64,000 bases of DNA from positions 6,260,283 to 6,324,282 of the forward strand of contig NZ_CP029608.1 of the NCBI RefSeq assembly GCF_003352185.1. Direction: 5' to 3'. Made by a program: the position numbers and the translations under genes. Origin of the DNA: Pseudomonas kribbensis (lineage in GTDB: Bacteria; Pseudomonadota; Gammaproteobacteria; Pseudomonadales; Pseudomonadaceae). Of this stretch, positions 7,773 to 15,983 are shown one piece after another (the first letter of the stretch is position 1; each line of letters begins with the position of its first letter). The notes below the pieces were generated by a model. That model made no database searches. It had not been told where the DNA came from and saw only the letters and a list, made by a program, of their open reading frames with translations.

Positions 7773-9680
7773 TCAGTTCTGCTCGTTCAGCTTCAGCAGC
7801 GGCTCCTGGAATCGCAACAAGCGACCGGCATTGCCCAACACCAGCAACGTACTGAGGTTGTGCAGCAACGCAGCAATCATTGCCCCGGCCGCGCCCAGCC
7901 AGCCGAATGCGGCGAACACTACAATGGCCAGCGTCCAGCCCAGACCGATGATCACGTTCACTTGCAGCGTGCGCCGACACTGACGGCTGAGGCGCACACA
8001 GGTGCCGAGCCGGCGCAGGTCGCTGCCGATCAGCACGATGTCGGCGGACGCCAGCGCAATGTCCGCACCGCCCGCCCCCATCGCAACACCCACCACACCG
8101 GCCTTGAGTGCCAGCGAATCGTTGATGCCGTCGCCGACCACCATCGGCCGGAAACCGTTGTCGATTTCCTTCAACACGCGATTGAGTTTGTCTTCGGGCA
8201 ACGCCTGGGCTTCGACTTCGTGCAGGCCGACATCACGGGCCAGGGTTTGCGCCACGCTTTGACGGTCGCCGGTCAGCAACAATTGCCGACCGAGGCCCAA
8301 CTCGCGCAGTTCGCTCAAGGCGAATTTCGCTTCCGGTTTGACGCTGTCGGCCAGCAACAGCCAGGCGAGGAATTCACCGTTCAACGCCAGGCCGGCAATC
8401 GGGCCGTCGTGATCGGGAATTGAAGTGGTCGGAATGCCCAACTGCGCAAACAGCTCCGGACGACCCAGCGCTGCTTCGCCCTGCTCGGTTCTGGCGACCA
8501 CGCCCAGACCCTGGCGTTCGTGAATGTCGGTCAGCACCAGCACGTTGTCCGCGTGAACCAGTCCGGCCAGTGCACGACTGACCGGGTGGCTGCTGGCAGC
8601 ACCAAGACTGGCGGCCAGCGTCATCACCGAATCGTGATCCGCCTGCGCGCTGTTGATCGACTGCAAACGCAATGTGCCGTAAGTCAGAGTCCCGGTCTTG
8701 TCCACCACCAGCGAAGTCAGGTCGGCCAATTCTTCGAGGAACGCCGAACTGCGGATCAGAATCCCGTGCCGCGCCGCAACCGCCACACCGGCAATCGCCG
8801 TGGCCGGTGCGGACAACACCAGCGCACAAGGACAAGCCGCAACCAGCACCGCCAACATCGCCTGCGCATCGTTGGTGACAAACCAGGTCACCGCCGCCAG
8901 CAGCAACACCAGCACCATGTAGCTGCCCGCATAACGCTCCAGCAGCCGAGTGATCGGTGGTTTGGAGCGCTCGGCGTTCTGCATCAGCGCGATGACCTTA
9001 CCCAGCGTCGATTCATCGCCGGTACGAGTGACTTCGATACGCAACAGCCCATCGAGGTTGATCGCCCCGCCAAACACGGTCATTCCGACGCCCGCCTCAA
9101 CCGGCACCGACTCACCGGTGATCGACGCTGTGTCGAGGCTGGCCTGCCCGGACAGTACACGACCGTCCGCCGGCACCCGATCGCCGGCCCGCACTTCAAC
9201 GGTGTCGCCAGCCTTGAGCGTGCCGTTATCGACTTCGATGACCGTGCCGTCCGCCTGGATTTTCCGAGCATGGCTGCGAGTGAGCTGGCCCAACGCGTGA
9301 ATCGCCTCCTGCGAGCCAATCACGCTGCGCTCCTCCAGCACATGGCCGAAGATCATGATGATCGGCAACAGTGCAGCGGTCAGCAGATCGCCAGTGGCCC
9401 AGGCACCGAGCATCGCCAATGCGATCAACTGGTCGGTGATGCCATGCAGGCTCGGATAACGCAGGCTGAACCAAGCCGAACGCATCACCGGTACCGCGAC
9501 CAATAAAGAAGCAAAACCGAGCAGCAACTGACTGACACCGGTTTGCTCCGGCATCAACCAGCGCCAGATCAATCCGAGCCCGAGCAGGCCGAGGGCGAGC
9601 ATCGCCAGGGTCAACTGGCGCGCAGCGCGACGTTGCTCGGCCGAAGACAACAGGCTCGGTGCGGCGGTAGTGGCAGTCAT
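7773..9680 (-). CDS. Heavy-metal P1B-type ATPase
   Basis: Metal-pumping ATPase of 635 aa in the inner membrane. Seen: the transmembrane metal site CPCAL, phosphorylation motif DKTGTLT, actuator TGES, the HP dipeptide (SSHPVSRAL), nucleotide and hinge motifs (LLTGDRQ, VVGDGINDS). There is no N-terminal CxxC metal-binding domain. The last helix (ALLHNLSTLLVLGNAGRLL) is neither the standard Cu (MxxSS) nor the ZntA (DxG) type, so the metal is left open. It is last in a four-gene operon; its start overlaps the stop of the HflC-like gene by four bases. P1B pumps normally export metal or load metalloproteins outside the cytoplasm. Confidence 0.9.
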   Translation of the reverse strand: MTATTAAPSLLSSAEQRRAARQLTLAMLALGLLGLGLIWRWLMPEQTGVSQLLLGFASLLVAVPVMRSAWFSLRYPSLHGITDQLIALAMLGAWATGDLLTAALLPIIMIFGHVLEERSVIGSQEAIHALGQLTRSHARKIQADGTVIEVDNGTLKAGDTVEVRAGDRVPADGRVLSGQASLDTASITGESVPVEAGVGMTVFGGAINLDGLLRIEVTRTGDESTLGKVIALMQNAERSKPPITRLLERYAGSYMVLVLLLAAVTWFVTNDAQAMLAVLVAACPCALVLSAPATAIAGVAVAARHGILIRSSAFLEELADLTSLVVDKTGTLTYGTLRLQSINSAQADHDSVMTLAASLGAASSHPVSRALAGLVHADNVLVLTDIHERQGLGVVARTEQGEAALGRPELFAQLGIPTTSIPDHDGPIAGLALNGEFLAWLLLADSVKPEAKFALSELRELGLGRQLLLTGDRQSVAQTLARDVGLHEVEAQALPEDKLNRVLKEIDNGFRPMVVGDGINDSLALKAGVVGVAMGAGGADIALASADIVLIGSDLRRLGTCVRLSRQCRRTLQVNVIIGLGWTLAIVVFAAFGWLGAAGAMIAALLHNLSTLLVLGNAGRLLRFQEPLLKLNEQN

Positions 9681-10735
9681 TTACTGGCTCCCTGAATGAT
9701 CAGGCGGGAATCGTCTTTCGGATCGACCGTGGTGACCGACCCGGCCTGGCCGAGAATTTTCGGTATCCGTTCGCGGTAGAGGCGCAGCAGCATTTGCGGG
9801 TCGGTGCCATGCTGTCGGGCCTGAGCCAGACTCAGAACAGTGGCGGTATCGGCGGAGGCTTTCGCCAGACGCTCACCGGCCTGGGCGTGGGCCACCTGCA
9901 AGGTGCGGTCGGCCAGTTCGTTGGCGGTCTGGGTGATTTTTTCAGCGTCGGTACGGGCATTGGCGACGGCTTTGTCGGCCTGTTGGCTGGCGGTCAGCAC
10001 GGCATTGAATGCACCGACGGCCGGCTCGGGCAGACTCGATTGCACATCGACCCGGGCCACTTCGATACCGATGCCCTGTCCGCTTGCCTTCAATTCAGCC
10101 AAACGTTGGTTGATGCCTTGCACTAGATCACCGCGCAATCGCTCGCGTCGTTCAGCCGCTTGATTGTCAGCTCCGATCAGTTCCGGTCGCGCTACCAGAA
10201 TGGTGTCCAGATCACGAGCCGCTGTCAGGGCCACCGCGCTGCGAGTCACCAGTCGATCCAGTGCCGGCAGCACATGGTCGCCTTGCAGTACGAAATCGTA
10301 GGGATCGGTGACCTTGTAGAACACCCGCACATCCAGCTGCACCACCCCGGCATCACCGGTGAGCAAATAGCCGGAACCGGCCAGTGCATCGCTGATTGGC
10401 GTGGCGAATGTCGCGACGCGATCTGCCTGTATTGCAGCAGGACTGCGCAGCAGGTTTTCCACTCGGCGCTCGATGACCCGATCTGCCGCCGGCAGCAACA
10501 CGACCTGTTCGAACGGCTGCGGCCAAGCCAATAACAACCCGGCATTCTGAATGCGATCCAGTGCGCCGAAATGCATGACCACCGCGCGATTCTGCGGATC
10601 GATCTGCCGCACATTGGAAAACGCCCAGGCCAACGCGGCCAACACCGTCACCGCGTACAGGGCAAAAAATGCCAGACGCCCCGCCTGAATCCACGGACTG
10701 TTCAACGAATTTGTTCCACGTGGAACTTCACTCAT
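9677..10735 (-). CDS. SPFH/Band-7 membrane protein, HflC-like
   Basis: Membrane-anchored SPFH protein (352 aa). One N-terminal helix (about residues 20-43) is followed by the Band-7 domain (beginning near VRQIDPQNRAVVMHFG) and a long Ala/Gln/Glu-rich helix (about 230-320) typical of HflC, stomatin and prohibitin assemblies. HflC/HflK proteins surround and modulate the FtsH protease. The true hflKC lies beside hfq in pseudomonads, so this is a paralogue; a partner other than FtsH, perhaps the adjacent metal pump, is inferred. It overlaps both neighbours by four bases. A parS site (10712-10727) occupies codons 3-7. Confidence 0.82.
   Translation of the reverse strand: MSEVPRGTNSLNSPWIQAGRLAFFALYAVTVLAALAWAFSNVRQIDPQNRAVVMHFGALDRIQNAGLLLAWPQPFEQVVLLPAADRVIERRVENLLRSPAAIQADRVATFATPISDALAGSGYLLTGDAGVVQLDVRVFYKVTDPYDFVLQGDHVLPALDRLVTRSAVALTAARDLDTILVARPELIGADNQAAERRERLRGDLVQGINQRLAELKASGQGIGIEVARVDVQSSLPEPAVGAFNAVLTASQQADKAVANARTDAEKITQTANELADRTLQVAHAQAGERLAKASADTATVLSLAQARQHGTDPQMLLRLYRERIPKILGQAGSVTTVDPKDDSRLIIQGASK
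10712..10727. other. parS: parS centromere-like site (ParB binding)
   Basis: TGTTCCACGTGGAACT contains the perfect 14-bp palindrome GTTCCACGTGGAAC (10713-10726) and differs from the 16-bp Pseudomonas parS consensus, TGTTCCACGTGGAACA, only at the last base. It lies inside the start of the HflC-like gene about 53 kb from oriC. ParA and ParB are encoded at 54.7-56.4 kb. No other full match was noticed in the window. Confidence 0.85.
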
Positions 10736-11778
10736 GGCTGAGTTCCGCTCTTGCTGTCCAGATTCGGCGGACCGTCTACCAGTACGCGGAATGGCGCGGC
10801 GTCGGTGCGCAGGATCAACTTGGTGTCCGGCGTCACGATAGTGCCGAGGGTGTCCAGTGAGCGCAGCAGGTTATACAGCTGTGGCGATCCGGCATAAGCG
10901 CGGCCATAAATCTGCGCGGCTTCGACTCGCGATTGCGCTTCGATTTCAGCCGCTTTCACCGTCGCGTCAGCCTGCACAATTCGCGCATCACGCTCGGCGC
11001 CGGAACGAATCTGCGCCGCTTCGCGCTTGCCGATGGCAGTGCGTTCGGTGGCGATGGTTTCACGCTCGGCGCGCATCCGGTCAACCGTTGCGGTGAGTGT
11101 CACCGACGGCAAGGTCAGCCGCTCGATGCCCACTTGCACCACGCGCACGCCGTAAGTCGCGAGCAATTGCTGATCGATCTGCTGACGCAACTGCGCTTCG
11201 AAATCGGCGATGTGCACCTGACTGGCATCGGTGTTCACCAGATTGGCCAGATCGAAACTGCTGGCGGTGGTCTCCAGTGCCGAGCCGACAAAGGTGCGAA
11301 TCTGCCGCGCCGCTTCGTCCGGCTGATTCTGCACCGCACGCATGAAACGCTGGACGTTGTCCGCATCACCCTGCACCTGCCACGCGACATACGCTTGCAC
11401 AATGATCCGCAAACCGTCGCGGGTGCCGACGTCCTGCAAACCGCTCGAGGTGGTGCGCAGACGCAGATCCACCGGGATCGCCGCTTCGAAAGGCGCCGGC
11501 CAGCGCCAGCTCAGACCTGGATCCAGCAACACCCGGGACGGGTTGCCGAAGCGGGTGATGACCGTGGCTTCACCGGAACGCACCTGCACCAGACTGGCCG
11601 CTGCGATGGCAAACGCCACCAGCAACACGGCCCAGCCCATGCGTCGCCACGGGAAAGGCCCCGCCTCTTCCGGCGCGCCGTGATGATGGTGGTGATGATG
11701 CCCGTGATGGTGGTGGCCGCCATGAGCATGGTCGTGACCGCTGTGGTCATGGTGATCGTGAGTATGCGACTGGCTCAA
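10732..11778 (-). CDS. SPFH/Band-7 protein, HflK-like, with His-rich N-terminus
   Basis: SPFH protein of 348 aa. The first 33 residues hold 19 histidines with Asp and Gly, a likely metal-binding cytoplasmic tail, followed by one helix (about 49-65), the Band-7 domain (VRSGEATVITRFGNPSRVLLDPGLSWRWPAP region) and an Arg/Glu/Ala coiled segment (about 235-290). HflK proteins often have a Gly-rich N-tail; here it is His-rich instead, which fits metal sensing or delivery next to the P1B ATPase. The start is TTG, embedded in TTGA shared with the stop of the upstream gene, with AGGAG seven bases before it. The stop overlaps the HflC-like start by four bases. Confidence 0.82.
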   Translation of the reverse strand: MSQSHTHDHHDHSGHDHAHGGHHHHGHHHHHHHGAPEEAGPFPWRRMGWAVLLVAFAIAAASLVQVRSGEATVITRFGNPSRVLLDPGLSWRWPAPFEAAIPVDLRLRTTSSGLQDVGTRDGLRIIVQAYVAWQVQGDADNVQRFMRAVQNQPDEAARQIRTFVGSALETTASSFDLANLVNTDASQVHIADFEAQLRQQIDQQLLATYGVRVVQVGIERLTLPSVTLTATVDRMRAERETIATERTAIGKREAAQIRSGAERDARIVQADATVKAAEIEAQSRVEAAQIYGRAYAGSPQLYNLLRSLDTLGTIVTPDTKLILRTDAAPFRVLVDGPPNLDSKSGTQP

Positions 11779-13733
11779 TGGGTGGCTCCTGGTTGAGCGG
11801 TGGTGCGCGCCGGCGAAGGGTCAGCCGGCAGCGTAAACGTACGCAGGTCGATGGTCGGCGCATTGCTGCTGCCGCCCAGACGATGGTCGAGCACCAACAA
11901 TTTGGCTTTGCCCAGTCCCTGACTGAGCTGGCTGAGGTATTGCTCCAGCACGAAGGCTTGTCCGGCGCTGGCGTAGGCTTTTTGCTCGGCGCTGAATTTC
12001 AGGTCCGCCGCGCGGGCGGTCGAGCTGGTTTCGTGGGCATTGGCGGTGGCTTGGTCGCGAGCGAGGCTGGCCTGCAGCTGTGCCTGATTGCTCGCTTCGG
12101 CCGCCGCCCCACGCTCGCGAGAGATCAACGCCTGGGCGCCAATCTGCGCCGCTTGCACGCTGTGATAAGCATTGGCGGCACCGGCCGGCGGGTGAATCGC
12201 CTCGACCACAGTGGCGAGAATCTCTACACCGCTATCGAGTTTCTGCAGATCGCTTTGCACGGCTCGGCCGATCTCGTCAGCCAGCCCTACCCTGTCCTGC
12301 CCCAGCAAACCGTCGAGGGTGCGCGACGCAAAATCGTGGACGAGAATCCGGCTCGCAGTGCTGCGGATCAGCGTCGGCACATCCGCGCTGTTGTAGGTCG
12401 CAGCCAATGCCGCTTGATCGCTGAGGCCGATGCGGTAGACGAAACGCACGTCCATGTTGACGATCTGGAAGCTCTGTTGCTCGCCACGGCTGCTGGCAAT
12501 GACCTGGGATTTGTCGTTGACGTGGCTGGCATCCCACAAACGGTTGGCGGTAATCGGGGCCGGACCTTCTGCCGGATCCGGCTGAACCGGCACCGGGTTC
12601 TCGCCGACGCTGGTCGCCAGTTCGTGCACTACGCCGTTCTCCACGCTCAACACCCGGCCCAACGGCCACGGCAGACCGGCATGCAAACCCGGGCCGAACA
12701 CCTGCACCGGTTTGCCAAAACGCTCGTAGATGCCACGGCTTTGCAGCGGGATTTCATGAATGCCGGTGAGCAACCAGCCGACTGCCGCCACCAGCACCAG
12801 TACCGGCAGGAACGCGCGACGCATGTAGCTGAAGGCCCAGATCTGCCGCAGGTCGATACCGAAGCGATTGTGCAATTCGTGCTGCAACGCGAGCAGCGGT
12901 TGTGGTGGCCAACGCAGCAGATCGGCGACGAAACTGCGGGCCAGCAGCACCGGTTCGAGCTGTTCGCGACGTGGACTGAACAACGACAGCACCGCACGCA
13001 GCAGCAACTCCGCCGCGACCAGCCCCGGCAGGATGCCGATCAGCACCGCCAGTCGCACAGGCCAGACCGAATTCTCGCTGGCGAACAACAAGCACAATGC
13101 GCCCAGCACCAGGCTGATGATCGTCACGCGACTCAACTGCGCCAGCGCACCGGCCTCGGGCCATTGCGCCGGGTTTTCCTGAGCCAGTTGCCGCTCCAGC
13201 ACCAGCAGACCGAACGCCAGCAGCAGCGCAATCGCCGCGCAGACAGAAGCAGACAATCCCACGGCAGTCGGTTGCAGCGTGAGACTCCATACCTGCTCGA
13301 TGCCCAGCAACGCCAGCAGCGCCAGACCGCCCAGCCATAATGTCGCTGCACCGATCTGTCCCAGCACATGCAGGCTGCGGCGGCTCAGCCGATCCAGCAG
13401 TCGCTCGTACCAGCCGTCCGGCCCGGGCGTTTCCTCCGCGGCGGTAACCGGCACCACCGGGTTGATCACCCGCGCTCGCCAATCGGTCACCCACCACGCC
13501 GATTGCAACCCGGCGACCAACACCAGCAACGCCGCGCTCAGATTGACCAACAGCGCCGGCCACAGCGATTGCGAGGCGAATAGGCCAACAAAAAACGCCA
13601 GCACCACTCCGACCACGGCCAACCCGCCGAGCCCCATGGCCAACCGGCGCAATCGGCGACCCTGGGCTGCCGCCTGCTGAAAGCGCGGCAAACCGGTCAC
13701 TTGCGTGCCATCAACGTCCAGATCGACTTGCAT
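11775..13733 (-). CDS. Large SPFH/Band-7 membrane protein with multi-span N-terminus
   Basis: First gene of the operon, 652 aa from ATG 13733. The N-terminal half has about six to eight hydrophobic helices (two before residue 90, two near 130-190, two near 215-260), then a single helix near residue 340 followed by a Band-7 domain (IHEIPLQSRGIYERFGKPVQVFGPG) and an Ala/Gln-rich coiled C-terminus. A multi-span module fused to an HflK-like SPFH domain is unusual and is nearly twice the normal length. A GTG at 13757 is in frame but would place its ribosome site inside the palindrome at 13767-13781, so ATG 13733 is preferred. Function unknown; probably a scaffold for the other SPFH proteins. Confidence 0.8.
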   Translation of the reverse strand: MQVDLDVDGTQVTGLPRFQQAAAQGRRLRRLAMGLGGLAVVGVVLAFFVGLFASQSLWPALLVNLSAALLVLVAGLQSAWWVTDWRARVINPVVPVTAAEETPGPDGWYERLLDRLSRRSLHVLGQIGAATLWLGGLALLALLGIEQVWSLTLQPTAVGLSASVCAAIALLLAFGLLVLERQLAQENPAQWPEAGALAQLSRVTIISLVLGALCLLFASENSVWPVRLAVLIGILPGLVAAELLLRAVLSLFSPRREQLEPVLLARSFVADLLRWPPQPLLALQHELHNRFGIDLRQIWAFSYMRRAFLPVLVLVAAVGWLLTGIHEIPLQSRGIYERFGKPVQVFGPGLHAGLPWPLGRVLSVENGVVHELATSVGENPVPVQPDPAEGPAPITANRLWDASHVNDKSQVIASSRGEQQSFQIVNMDVRFVYRIGLSDQAALAATYNSADVPTLIRSTASRILVHDFASRTLDGLLGQDRVGLADEIGRAVQSDLQKLDSGVEILATVVEAIHPPAGAANAYHSVQAAQIGAQALISRERGAAAEASNQAQLQASLARDQATANAHETSSTARAADLKFSAEQKAYASAGQAFVLEQYLSQLSQGLGKAKLLVLDHRLGGSSNAPTIDLRTFTLPADPSPARTTAQPGATH

Positions 13734-13766
13734 AACCCCCCAAAACCCTTGGCTCACTGCTTAACT

Positions 13767-13781
13767 CGTTACGATATAACG
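13767..13781. promoter_or_regulatory. Zur-box-like palindrome
   Basis: CGTTACGATATAACG has perfect 5-bp arms. Against the proteobacterial Zur core GTTATAnTATAAC the inner 13 bases (13768-13780) match 10 of the 12 defined positions. It sits 35-48 bp upstream of the ATG at 13733, where a repressor would block the SPFH/P-type-ATPase operon. Binding is inferred from the sequence only. Confidence 0.5.
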
Positions 13782-13876
13782 AAAGCAGTGAAATATTTGT
13801 ACTCATTTGCGCCATTCAAAGTCGCTCAACCTGTCGCGTTCCTGAAGCCTTGACCGAAATGTCCGGAAACGCACAT

Positions 13877-13890
13877 ATTACGTACGTAAT
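13877..13890. promoter_or_regulatory. Perfect 14-bp palindrome upstream of lpd
   Basis: ATTACGTACGTAAT is perfectly self-complementary and ends 37 bp before the lpd ATG. This suits a dimeric regulator, but I do not recognise the protein that would bind it. Confidence 0.4.
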
Positions 13891-13927
13891 TTTTAGCGAT
13901 CCGCATTCTTCAGCCAGGAGTAAGCGC

Positions 13928-15328
13928 ATGAGCAACTATGACGTAGTGATTCTGGGCGGTGGGCCCGGCGGTTATAACGCAGCGATCCGCGCCGGCCAAT
14001 TGGGCCTCAAGGCCGCGTGCGTGGAAGGCCGCGCCACACTGGGCGGCACCTGCCTCAACGTCGGTTGCATGCCGTCCAAGGCGTTGTTGCACGCGTCCGA
14101 ACTGTACGATGCGGCAATGGGCGCGGAATTCGCCAACCTCGGCATCGAGGTCAAACCGACGCTCAACCTCGCGCAAATGATGAAGCAGAAGGACGAAAGC
14201 GTCGCCGGCCTGACCAAAGGCATCGAATTTCTGTTCCGCAAGAACAAGGTCGACTGGATCAAGGGCTGGGGCCACATCGACGGTCCCGGAAAAGTCAGCG
14301 TGACCGGCGATCAGGGCAGCCGGATCGAACTGACCGCCACCGACATCATCATCGCCACCGGTTCCGAGCCCACTCCCCTGCCCGGCGTGGCGATCGACAA
14401 CCAGCGCATTCTCGACTCAACCGGCGCGTTGTCCTTGAGCGAAGTGCCCAAGCATCTGGTGGTGATCGGTGCCGGCGTGATCGGCCTCGAACTCGGCTCG
14501 GTCTGGCGCCGGCTCGGCGCGCAGGTGACGGTGGTGGAATACCTCGACCGCATCTGCCCGGGCGTGGACGGCGAAGCCGGCAAGACCCTGCAGCGCTCGC
14601 TGAGCAAACAGGGCATCAGCTTCAAATTGAGTTCGAAAGTCACCAGCGCTACGTCCTCGGCCAGCGGCGTGCAACTGAGCATCGAACCGGCAGCCGGCGG
14701 CAGCGCCGAACTGCTGGAAGCCGATTACGTGCTGGTCGCCATCGGTCGTCGCCCCTACACCCAGGGCCTGGGGCTGGAAAACGTCGGCCTCAGCACCGAC
14801 AAGCGCGGCATGCTTGCCAACAAACACCATCGCACCGAGGCTTCTGGCGTCTGGGTGATCGGCGATGTCACGTCAGGACCGATGCTTGCCCACAAGGCCG
14901 AAGACGAAGCCATGGCCTGCATCGAGCAGATCGTCGGCAAGGCGGGTGAGGTCAACTACGACCTGATCCCGAACGTGATCTACACCAAACCGGAGCTGGC
15001 CAGCGTCGGCAAGACCGAGGAGCAGCTCAAGGCCGAAGGCCGGGCCTACAAGGTCGGCAAATTCCCGTTCACCGCCAACAGCCGGGCGAAGATCAATCAC
15101 GAAACCGAAGGCTTTGCCAAAGTCCTCGCCGACGCGCACACCGACGAAGTCCTCGGCGTGCACCTGGTCGGCCCGAGCGTCAGTGAAATGATCGGCGAAT
15201 ATTGCGTGGCCATGGAATTCAGCGCGTCGGCCGAGGACATCGCCCTGACCTGCCACCCTCACCCGACCCGTTCCGAGGCGCTGCGTCAGGCGGCCATGAA
15301 TGTCGAGGGTATGGCGACGCAGATGTAA
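13928..15328 (+). CDS. lpdA: Dihydrolipoyl dehydrogenase
   Basis: FAD- and NAD-dependent E3 enzyme (466 aa) reoxidising dihydrolipoyl groups of 2-oxoacid dehydrogenase complexes or the glycine cleavage system. Seen: FAD site GGGPGGYNAA at residues 10-19, redox disulfide GGTCLNVGC (Cys42, Cys47), NAD site VVIGAGVIGLELGS, and the C-terminal active-site HPHPTRSE that forms the His-Glu pair of the dimer. ATG 13928 follows AGGAG by six bases. It stands alone, not with E1/E2 genes, so it is one of the several lpd paralogues of Pseudomonas and its partner complex cannot be told from context. Confidence 0.93.
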   Translation: MSNYDVVILGGGPGGYNAAIRAGQLGLKAACVEGRATLGGTCLNVGCMPSKALLHASELYDAAMGAEFANLGIEVKPTLNLAQMMKQKDESVAGLTKGIEFLFRKNKVDWIKGWGHIDGPGKVSVTGDQGSRIELTATDIIIATGSEPTPLPGVAIDNQRILDSTGALSLSEVPKHLVVIGAGVIGLELGSVWRRLGAQVTVVEYLDRICPGVDGEAGKTLQRSLSKQGISFKLSSKVTSATSSASGVQLSIEPAAGGSAELLEADYVLVAIGRRPYTQGLGLENVGLSTDKRGMLANKHHRTEASGVWVIGDVTSGPMLAHKAEDEAMACIEQIVGKAGEVNYDLIPNVIYTKPELASVGKTEEQLKAEGRAYKVGKFPFTANSRAKINHETEGFAKVLADAHTDEVLGVHLVGPSVSEMIGEYCVAMEFSASAEDIALTCHPHPTRSEALRQAAMNVEGMATQM

Positions 15329-15338
15329 GCACGTTGAA

Positions 15339-15367
15339 GATACTTCCCGTGCAATGCGGGAAGTATC
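15339..15367. terminator. Hairpin between convergent lpd and Lrp-type genes
   Basis: Perfect 11-bp stem (15339-15349 with 15357-15367, GATACTTCCCG/CGGGAAGTATC) with a 7-nt loop, 11 bp after the lpd stop. There is no U-run, so it may be an mRNA-end stabiliser or a weak terminator. The stop codon of the opposite gene overlaps its right arm. Confidence 0.5.
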
Positions 15368-15839
15368 AGGACGGCAGATGCCCCAGCGGCAGCGCTCCCG
15401 GGGTCTTCACCGTATGAATGGCAAAATTGCTGCGAATATCGCTCACGCCCGGCAACTTCAGCAGACAACCGGTTAAAAAACGGTCGTAGGCGCGCAGATC
15501 CGGCACCACCACTTGCAGCAGAAAGTCCGATTCCCCGGACACCAGAAACGCCGAAATCACCTCCGGCAATGCCGTCACTGCGCGATGAAACGCCTCGGCC
15601 TGTTCATCGTTGTGCCGTTCCACCTTGACCCCGACGAACACCGTCAGCCCCAGCCCTACCTCATCGCGGTCCAGGTTCGCCTGATAACCGCGAATCACCC
15701 CCGCCTCTTCGAGCATCCGCACCCGACGCAGACAAGGCGATGCGGACAAACCGATTTCGTCCGCCAGTTGCACGTTGCTCAGGCGCCCGTCCCGTTGCAG
15801 CGCGGCGAGAATCTTGCGATCGAAAGCGTCGAGTTTCAT
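15366..15839 (-). CDS. Lrp/AsnC-family transcriptional regulator
   Basis: Feast/famine regulator of 157 aa. It has an N-terminal winged helix-turn-helix (LDAFDRKILAALQRDGRLSN region, recognition helix SASPCLRRVRMLEE) and a C-terminal RAM ligand-binding domain (SGESDFLLQVVVPDLRAYDRFL region). ATG 15839 gives the family's standard length and follows AGGAT. It is divergent from a LysE-type exporter; such Lrp-LysE pairs usually consist of an amino-acid-responsive regulator and the exporter it controls, so local control of the exporter is inferred. The effector is unknown. Confidence 0.88.
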   Translation of the reverse strand: MKLDAFDRKILAALQRDGRLSNVQLADEIGLSASPCLRRVRMLEEAGVIRGYQANLDRDEVGLGLTVFVGVKVERHNDEQAEAFHRAVTALPEVISAFLVSGESDFLLQVVVPDLRAYDRFLTGCLLKLPGVSDIRSNFAIHTVKTPGALPLGHLPS

Positions 15840-15983
15840 GGTTGGCAGATCCTGATGGTGTAACCGCAAAAAGAAAGCAGGTTATGCCAATCCACGAGGT
15901 TATAGAAGCGAACTACGCAAGCACCTGCCCTGCCCCTCGGTCATAGACTGGTTGCACCGAATCGACAACGAAAGGGGGGCGAC

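Noticed and set aside
13734-13757. GTG 13757 as start of the first SPFH gene
   Set aside because: Its ribosome-binding region would coincide with the Zur-like palindrome and shows no GGAG element; ATG 13733 with G-rich upstream bases is more plausible, though not proven.
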